Positions 52,701 through 61,800 of a stretch of 64,000 nt of DNA are shown here, in pieces. Numbering within the stretch: the first letter of the stretch is position 1; each line of letters starts with the position of its first letter. The notes beneath the pieces are model-generated. The model saw nothing but the letters and a program-made list of their open reading frames with translations, was not told the origin of the DNA and did not search any database. Position numbers and translations under genes: made by a program. Source of the stretch: Ornithodoros turicata (Eukaryota; Arthropoda; Arachnida; Ixodida; Argasidae); the NCBI RefSeq assembly GCF_037126465.1, contig NC_088203.1, positions 88,102,668 through 88,166,667 of the forward strand. The letters are read 5' to 3'.

Positions 52701-55700
52701 GTAGATACTTTCAAACTGTCCACATGGTGATCATCGACTTGCACCTTATAAAGATAAGATTGTAAGGACAAGATTTCTTAATCGATCAAACGCAAAACAG
52801 TTCTCGTAGAGGTTGATGTCGCGACTATTAATGCGCTTAACTGAGAAATAAAAATTGCAGGAAATAATGCTCAATGTCTCACAGCTACTTTCGAACAACA
52901 TTCCTACTTCAGCTTCTTTTACCTGTGCTATGTGACAGGATATGGCACGATGCCAGTTCACATCGGGGAAGACACACTCTCTCACTTGCACAAAATAGGA
53001 CTCCATATTTGATATGTTTAACCGTCAACCAACAACGCTATGTTATTGCTGCAAATACGTGTTCGCTTGTACCCTGTTTGGTGCTTATATGTCGCTTATT
53101 TATTAGCCTTTTAATTAGACGTTTCAGTAATTGAACTGCTTCTATGATTGCTACGCAAACGCTAAACGCTGCTTCAAACGCTAGCTTCGCTAATGGCGGC
53201 CGAGCAACATGCGGGGCAGCCGGAGTCGCATCTAATTTGTCGTAACTCGCGAACTACCGTCATCTTCTTCCCTATAAGGTGGTTATGCAGGGGGTGGTGG
53301 CTGGCGTGGACCTGCTCTGGAAGACGAAGCTAGTGTGTACCCAATGGCTTGTAAGTCCTGCGTTATTGCGAAACTTTGGTTTCAATATCTATCGCGAAGG
53401 CAAAACGAACAAAAAATGGCAGAACCAGGTTCACCACCGCATATTCTGGTGCTCGTTGAGATAGTAAAAATTGATACTTTTCGATGCCCTTTGGGTAGCG
53501 GATTGCTGACTCTGGGAACTCCTGTTTGGTGTTTGGTTCATGTATTATAAATGTGTGCTTTCTGCTCACTAATGGTTGCAGTAGTTAATGCACCTGGGTA
53601 TTCGTTGAAGTAGGTGGCGACGTTCCCGTGCTTTCGGATAAGCGTAAAAAATATCGCCTTAAATTTTCTTTCCATACATATGCAGGGTATTTCACCTAAA
53701 GCGATAAAAAAATCGTAGAAAATACACTTGTCTAAACATTATGGGGTACATACTGTCTTTCGGATGACATTTTGACATTACTTCCGAGTTTGTATCAAAT
53801 TTAATTGGCGAGAAATTGAATTTTTCCAATGCAGCTCCGATATTTGCCAAGTCAACCCACATAAAAAAAAAAGAAAAGAATAGATACAGAAAACGCACGT
53901 TGGATGTACCCCGTTGCATTGCTGCTTTGGTAATAGCGAAAAAAGAAAACAAAAACAGTGAAACTGTCGTTTCGAGGCGCGCAAATTATCGGCCGAGCTC
54001 GGTTCCCGGTCAACTTAATGGAAGATGCGAAAAAACTCATTTTCTCCTTCCCGTTTCCCCATCGCTCTTAGTTCAGGTAACTTTGCGTCGCGACCATGCT
54101 GCTGCTATCTGCAACGACTTTGGGAGCGTTAACTAGCGGCTCCGGAGTGCGTGGAGAGCTCTCCTTTTTACTAAACAGGACATCTCATTATGCGGAGCGT
54201 GGCGCTCCATTTGTCCTATCTGCAAGTTGTAGTGCTTCTAACGCTCCACACCCTCCTTTCTGGTTGGACCCATCTGCGCCTTAGCTAAGCATTTTTTGTG
54301 GGCGCAGACAGCTGCATCGGAAGACGGCTTTACCGAAAAAAAAAAAAAAAACGTTCAGCGACACCTGGAGGCACAGAGGCGCGTTGCACATGAAACGCTC
54401 TTTCCTTAAAACCCCGTTTAGTAGGGGCTCCGGGGCGAGAGGGGAAGAGGGGATGGAGCGCGCTTCGCAGAACCACTACTTAACGCAACAACTTTATTAG
54501 GAGATGATGAATGGGCAGAATGGGGTAGAGTATTGCGCTACTTAACGCGCTCTTGGAAAAGGAATAGTGAAAGAGGCAGGTACAGCTCGCATGAGATATC
54601 TTGAACACCATTCCGCCCGGCGTTCGTTGGTGGTGGTTAGAAGAAATAACGGTGGAGGGTGTTTTGGGTCATCTCAGTTAAAGAGGTGGCCATCGTTATG
54701 AAGGGTATGTTTCCTGATTTCCTGAAAGGCGCTGCCAGGGTGGCTCTATTCCCGCATCGCAGGCTGGAGCGGTGTTCAAGTTAACTTTGACGCATAGTGC
54801 ACAGGACCTCATCACGTCCCTTGTTTTGGTGATGAGCGCAACCGGCAAGCTTCGGAAGGACAGTTTTTTTTTTTTCGGCTATTACAATTGTAGCAGTGAA
54901 TGTATTTTGGTATAGAATGGGGTAAATCCTGCATTCTTTCAGTTTATGTAAAAAAAATAAAATAAAGCAAAAAGAAACAGGAGGGTGATCAGGTAAATTT
55001 CGGAGTTCCATTAGAAAAAAAAAATCAATTTCTCGCTAGTTAAACTGTATAAAGGTGTACCCCCAGCGATAGATATCGTTTTCCTTATGATGTTCAGACA
55101 AGTGGACTACTAAATGTTTTTTTTTTCCTTCTTTTTAAATCACTTTGGTGAACACCCTGTATTTGGACGGCGTTGTCATACCCGAAGACCGCGATGTGAC
55201 GTCACTTTCGCTGAGCGCCATCTACCCACATGTTGCTTGACTTCTCAAATATTATTTACCGAGTTAAATTCGATTATTATTTTATGCTTCGCAGGTGGTC
55301 TTTTCTGGATTATGTCAGTAGTGCACTCCACTATTTTTCTTTCTTTTTCAAGACAGGGGAGTAACTCAGTCTGCAACAATGTCGACGTCGTCGGCTAAGG
55401 TTAACGCCAGCGCGCCAGCTAGTTTCACAGTGCGCCCAACGTTCTTTTTTCCGGTATAATATATTCGCGAATGTGTTCCCCGAAGAAGCGCCGTTCACGC
55501 ACTTGTTCATTAAACCGGACGGTTGGCTTCCCCACGCGGTAGTAGTGTACTACAGGCAAAGCACGATTTACAGGAGCCTCAAAGGAAAACTAATTTTAGT
55601 TCAAGGACTGAAGCGTATATACAGAATAGTGAACAATAAACTTCGAATATGGTATAATGCAGGAGATGAACGCAAAACGTCCCCTCTACGAACGGCTATG

Positions 55701-58700
55701 CATTCTGTTTGATCTAGGTTAATGATGTGGAATGCTGCACAAAGACTCAGCGGCTCAGGACGGATTGCGCTTTCGGGGGGAGGGGGGGGAGGATTTAATT
55801 GGCTGCAGCCTCGGATTTTGTGTGTGGGGGGGGGGGGGGGGTAACTAGCGATGAAATCGACATTGGACAATGAGCTGTTTGTGTCAGACAGATAGGAGGA
55901 GAAATACTGAGATAACTGCGCCCATCGTAGAAAGCTGACGCGCACTTTTTCGTTCTGCATTGGTTCGTCACTAATTATGTTTGCTGCCAATGAAATATTT
56001 CTTAGTTTCTCAAGACTACATCCCGTATCGCACTCTCAATACAGAACTTTACTGTGTAATAATCTCTTGGCCAATCGACGCTCATAATGATAACCTTCTC
56101 TCGCCTGATTCTTGAGAACGAGAGACACACTGTTTTTTGTTTTTTTTCTAACACGTTGGATGTACCGAAATTGCTACAAAGATTAGAAAAATCTTACAAA
56201 GATTAGAAAAATCTTACAAAGATTAGAAAAATCTTACAAAGATTAGAAAAATCTTACCAGGGGCAGTACCGCAACCAATACTGACCCGCGACCGTTCGGC
56301 CATGTTCCAAGACACTGTCTGCCAAAGCAGATTGCGTGAGCAATGGTTCGCCTTTTGCCCCCCCCCTCCCCCCTCCTCCTCCCCTCCTCCGCGTACGCTA
56401 CAAAGATTGCGTACACCCGTCGTGCTAAACAACTGAGCGATATTATTCTCGACGCTGGTGCGGCCGTGCAGCCGTGAACTTGTTATGCGGTAATGTTCTG
56501 TTTCGAGAGTGTGTGACTTTAAGGTTAATAGTCTCTTCTACAACTTGCATGTCCCGATCTACTTTTACACAACAATATAAAATATTGAGTCCCAACTCAC
56601 AATGTTTTCCTTTCGAAAAGTACGTAATCTTCTGATTGACCATAAGAAAATGAAGCGAAACCTCAATTCGGGACCCTCCTATCCTTCGAACAGGGAGTGC
56701 TCTTCGGCTGGGCCCTGCAGAAGAACAGTCTGTGTTCAAGAACGTTAAAAATTAGTCTGGTTGGTGTAACACTGCTTTTACTTAGCTTAGGGGGTTAGCA
56801 GTTTCAACTTAAAGCTGCTAACCCCCCCTCCCCTCTTCTGTGCAGGGACAAAACAAGCAGAAACGACACAACACGCTGGCACACAACTGTCCTAGTTACC
56901 AGTTGAGTGCCTGTGTGTTGTATCGTCTTTTTCGGCCCCGTCGGCCCACTCGTCGTTTTAGCGATTTTAAGTCAGTCTTTCTACATTAGGCGGATCCTGC
57001 TTTGATAGTCTTTTTTTTTCTTTCTGTGTTCATTCATGGTAACTCCATCACTTATACGGAGTCGTAAAATCGGTAGGGAAGTGCGAGAAAGCAAGCACTG
57101 GAGAGTGTGAGGTACTGTCAAGGCACAGTAATGAAAGTAAGGTCGAAATTGCCCAGGTGAGAGGCTACGTCTTCAGAGATTAGTGTTTCCGAAATTGGTC
57201 CTATGCAACACCGAACGAAACATTCGGAATTCTGTAACACCCACGTAGCCAGGTTCGCTTCGAAATTTTCCGCATGGAAATGTGAACGGACGACGGGCGT
57301 CGCGTGAAGCCGAATACCGGAACCAGACGTAGACACTGCGAGTAATATATAACGAGAGTTCACGACCAAACACCCTCCAGGACGTCCCGTTGGCATTGCC
57401 GGTCCCCCTGCCCCTCCTGCATTCACCAAAGTGAGCGCTGTTGCTCCAGTTGCAGAGTCGTTTGACTCCGTTGGCGCTCCTGGACTGCCCAGTCCGCCTC
57501 CAGTGCCTGCAAAGTCAGCCGTCGAGGTTAGGACGTACTTCCCAGAGACGTGGCTGTGGGATCTCAAAGAACTGGAGTAAGTATCTGTTCGTGTACTTAT
57601 TTTCGCGTAAGGGAAGTCGCACTCCCTTCGCTCATTTGTATATGTCTTTCTTTTCTGTTGTGTTAAGGCAGTTATGTATTTTTGCTGCGTTTTGAGAGTT
57701 GTGACAGACATGTCATGAAAATGTAAAGTAAAAATTGCACAAATTACGCTGCGCAGTGAGCACGGCAGCTTCGACTTCAAGGAGAAGATACCACATACAG
57801 TCACCGAGTGGGTTGGCAGCGCCGTTTGCATCAACAACCAAGACGGCATCGGCGTGTCGGACCCAGCGCGGATCAAGGCCTTCCAACCATTCTTTGCTTC
57901 GTTCTCTCTGCCCTATTCTGTCATCCGCGGAGAGGTCATACCCGTCACTTTGTCAGTCTTCAACTACCTCGACAAATGTCTGCCAGTGAGTGTTGTTTTT
58001 GCTTTCGGAGAAGTTGTGGAGATTCTGCGCAAATAAGTAGGTCTGACTTGTCTTTGTGCAATACCTGCTTGCTTCTCTGAAAGTTCATTTGGTCAGTGAC
58101 TTACAGGCTCGTACTATCAAAAGGCACAGAGCGAACATTTCAGCCTTGCAATTTGAGCACCACTCAGAGTTATATACGATTAATTTACATTGAACCGAAG
58201 ACAGTTTAGGCAGGCAAATGTGGGAAATTTTCAGTCAGGAACATCTGCACATCAAAGGCAGTGTCACTGTAATGAGGACAGTGTTACACTAGTTGAAAAC
58301 GAACAAACAAACGAGTGAACAAAATACACACACACAAAAAAAAAAGGAACACCCAAAAACTCGCAGTATTTCCGTTGACTTTCTGTTCCTTCAAATCCGC
58401 TTTGATGTAAACACGCATTCTTCACAAGCTCACTTCCATACCCTAACAAAAGGCACCGACAGTAAAGGTTGTTCACCTTAGCCCTAGGAGCCACCTGTTG
58501 GAGCGTTCCGTCAACGGAAAAGTGGGCTCGCGGTGCCCTACAGTTATTTAATCAATACTTCTCCGACACTTGAGATACACGGCCTGTGATCAGGACGGCA
58601 CCCACAAGGAGAAAAGCATGTGTCCTAAATAACAGTCAGGTGACAAAGGCACTTGTTCAGTTCCTCCGTATCTGTGTCATTCTGGGTGAACTGTGATCAA

Positions 58701-58805
58701 TTCCGTGTTTGTTTGTCTTTTTGTTTTTTTCTGTTTCCCTATCTTTCCTGGGAATAGCAAGTCGCCGTCGCGGAGGCTAACCTTTAATAAACATATCCCT
58801 TCCCC

Positions 58806-58844
<39 letters not shown>

Positions 58845-61800
58845 TGCTGCTGACTTGAGGCTTTTTCCTCAATGTGCCTTCTACCTGGATTGTCCACTTT
58901 TCGGGGTTCACATATTTTCCCTCAAAAGCTCTTATTCAACTTTGCTGTAACAATCCCTCTCAGAACCTCCCGCATCGTCACGGTGTTGTTCGCCCATAAT
59001 GCGCATCTGACGTTCCGTGTTACGAAATAATTTCAGGTCGAGCTCACTCTCGCCGAGAGCGAAGATTTCGAGTTCCTGGACGAACGCTCCGCAACTTTGT
59101 GTGTCTGCGGCAGCAAGACCGTTCATAAGTTCTTGGTGAAACCCAAGACGATCGGCGAAGTCAACGTCACCGTCTCTGCTGTGGGCTCCGAAAATGTCGA
59201 GGTCTGCGGAGAAAATCCCGTGGAGAAGGTAGTCGCCAGGGATGCAGTCACCCGACAACTCTTGGTGGAGGTAGGCAGCTTTATTGGTTTGTTCGCGCGT
59301 GCTCCGTTGACGTGGCGACTGCGAGAATAATACAACAGTGCATTGCATTCATTGGTGTATGGTGGGGAGTGACTTTTTCGATTCCGCACGGTTATCCCAC
59401 CCCGAATTGACCTCCGACCAATTCGAGTTAAACCCGATTTCTCCCCCAAAATTCCATTCACTATGAAATCCTCAAGTGACGTTTCCACTGAGGACGAATA
59501 ACGTCGCCGCGTGTAACACATGTAAGAATGGGTCACTTACATTCCCAGAAATACACAGTCCGCTTCTGTATTTTGCAACTTATCCCTTTTCCTCAGCGAC
59601 GACTCTCATTCGTGGGCCCGGTATCCCGAAAACCTTCCTTTTTCCTTCCCTTCTTTCTTTTCGTTTTTGTTTTTCCTCCTTTTTACGGAGACTCACCTTT
59701 TCCTCTTCGTCCTTTCCTTTCTATTTATTCTGCGTTTTCTTTTTATTTTTTTAATGGAATAGCATGCCGACCTTGGTCTGGCAGACCTTTCCTTTCAATA
59801 AATATATATTCCCCCCCCCCCGAAAACCTTCGTAGCCAACGTGTTCACTAATGGTTCACAACCGGACATGACGACATCTGCCTTCAAGTGTTTCTTTGCT
59901 TTTGTTTCTTTTTTAGGCTGAAGGATTCAAAAAGGAAGAAACAAAGAGCGTGTTCGTCTGCTCTCATGGTGAGATGTTTCTTTTCACTGATATTATCCCC
60001 AGTTGTTACGAAAATTAAATTCCAGCACTTACAGTAAGTATTGTTCATGCCAGGTCAAGGAGAAGAAAATGAGAAACCTGAGTTTGAGCTTAGTCTTCCT
60101 GAAGACGTCGTAGAAGGATCAGCGCGTGCTTATATCGCCGTTACTGGTATGTAATCCACTTGCTTTCCGCTGATTATCTTACGTTCGTGAAGCAATACTA
60201 TCTAACGTCGTAGTGGATGAGGCAACTAAGCGAACCTACAAGGACAAACACAACACAAGCCTCACAACACCCTGTTTCATAGTTCAATTGAGAGCATACC
60301 TGACCGGCCATCACAGGGTATATGTTCCAATCCTACTGCTGGTCCACTTGCTTCAACTGCCATCGAAAAAATACCAGCTTAGGTAAAAGATTATTACGAA
60401 AACATCTCTTCACCAGATACGTTGAGATGATCGCGAAAAGAATAAATGCATGCTGATTAAGAGCGGTCACGGGGCACAGTATGTTAAATATGAACCACCA
60501 ATTGGAAGGCTTCTTGTTTTAAGAAATCTGATTTATTTTTCTCTTGCCTTATGAATTAAATTTTCATTTACATGTGAGTGAGCGAACCATGGATTTCAAC
60601 CACATACCTTCACCATATGTACCGCATGCCAAAAACCGGGTACGCTCTCAAACGTACCTTGGCCGTTGAATAGAGGTTGTCGAACAAAAGTTGCGGTTGC
60701 TCTGATGATGTAAAGGTCAATAGGCGCGGTCCTCATGTGGGGATAAATACACACTATCATTTCTTGTGGAATATTGAATGCAGAATATCGGCTGGCACTT
60801 TTATCTGCCTCTGTCATCTTGTATTCCGTTACATCTGTCGCTGCCAACATAACCCTTCTTCTTGCGTTTGTTGTAGAAAGCACGTAACGATGTAAAACTG
60901 GTCTTTTCATATTTTCTAGGCGATATCATGGGACCAGCTATCAAGAACCTTGATTCGCTAGTACAAGTACCAACAGGATGCGGGGAACAGAACATGGTCA
61001 AGTTTACTCCAAACGTTTATGTTCTTGATTACCTCAAGGCTACAGGAAAGCAGGATGCTGACATCGAGAAAAAAGCTGTTGAGAACCTCAAGACCGGTGG
61101 GTATATTAAATTATGTAGAATTAAAAGTGTTGCGCAAGCGCTAAATGAAAAGGTTCACTCCAGAAACGTGGACTCAAAATGTGCCCCTTTAATGGTTGCG
61201 TTCACAATAGAAGGTTGTGGGCCTTGATGTCCCTTACATTCTTCAAGTTCAGGATTATTTAGCGATGGCCTTAATCCTCGAGACGCCTAACAATGACGTC
61301 ATGGCCTTCCGAACATCACATAGTCCGTAACACTCGTGTGCAGTGTGCAATACACACCGTCTCGCATGCATTTGTACTTAATGTCACCGAAGTAATTCAC
61401 ACATACGTTTCAAAAAACGGCGCCGCCTCAGCGTTGGGGGCGCAGCCGAGAGGGGCCTATCACAAATAGCTGAGTCACCAGCCTGCAAATGCCCTTGGTG
61501 GTGGTTGCTGCTGCTGCGTCAAGATCTACCGGCACTTCCAGCGCTCTTTCTCCAAATTTACATTGTGAAGCGTGTTATCTATTTTACCATTATTGTGAAG
61601 GATTTCATCTGGAATCTTCAATCGTTCGAACAAAAGACGTAACACAATATATAACACAGGTGCAGGGAAGGAACAGCTTTAAAGGAGCATTAATGTGGTA
61701 TGTAACATGGCCAAAAACTGCTGTAATCTTGTAAAGCAGTATGTGAAAAGCATTCCCACAAAATATTTCTGTCCAAAGTTCTTTCACCACGGGGCAATTA

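Larger units (their letters stand above)
45882..57380 (+). other. A2M intron 16 (11.5 kb), splits the bait region
   Basis: A phase 1 intron with a weak donor (GCAA|GTAGGA) and a weak acceptor (caaacaccctccag). It contains the mini-exon candidate at 46018, a large foldback (46702), MITEs (47252, 51257), a hairpin (50006) and tandem repeats (56176). Remaining DNA shows no recognisable coding sequence. Confidence 0.85.

Noticed and set aside
53279..53350. 72-nt exon-like segment with a good acceptor (ttcttccctataag) and GTAAGT donor
   Set aside because: In the phase required by exon 16 it ends in T, and T plus GA of exon 17 makes a TGA stop. It could only work with another downstream exon, for which I have no evidence.
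55292..55397. Open stretch after the acceptor-like ttatgcttcgcag
   Set aside because: Open for about 34 codons in the right phase, but with no donor before the stop.
57118..57876. 252-codon minus-strand ORF, the longest in the window
   Set aside because: It lies antisense across A2M exons 17 and 18. The sense strand encodes invariant family motifs, so the antisense frame is incidental.
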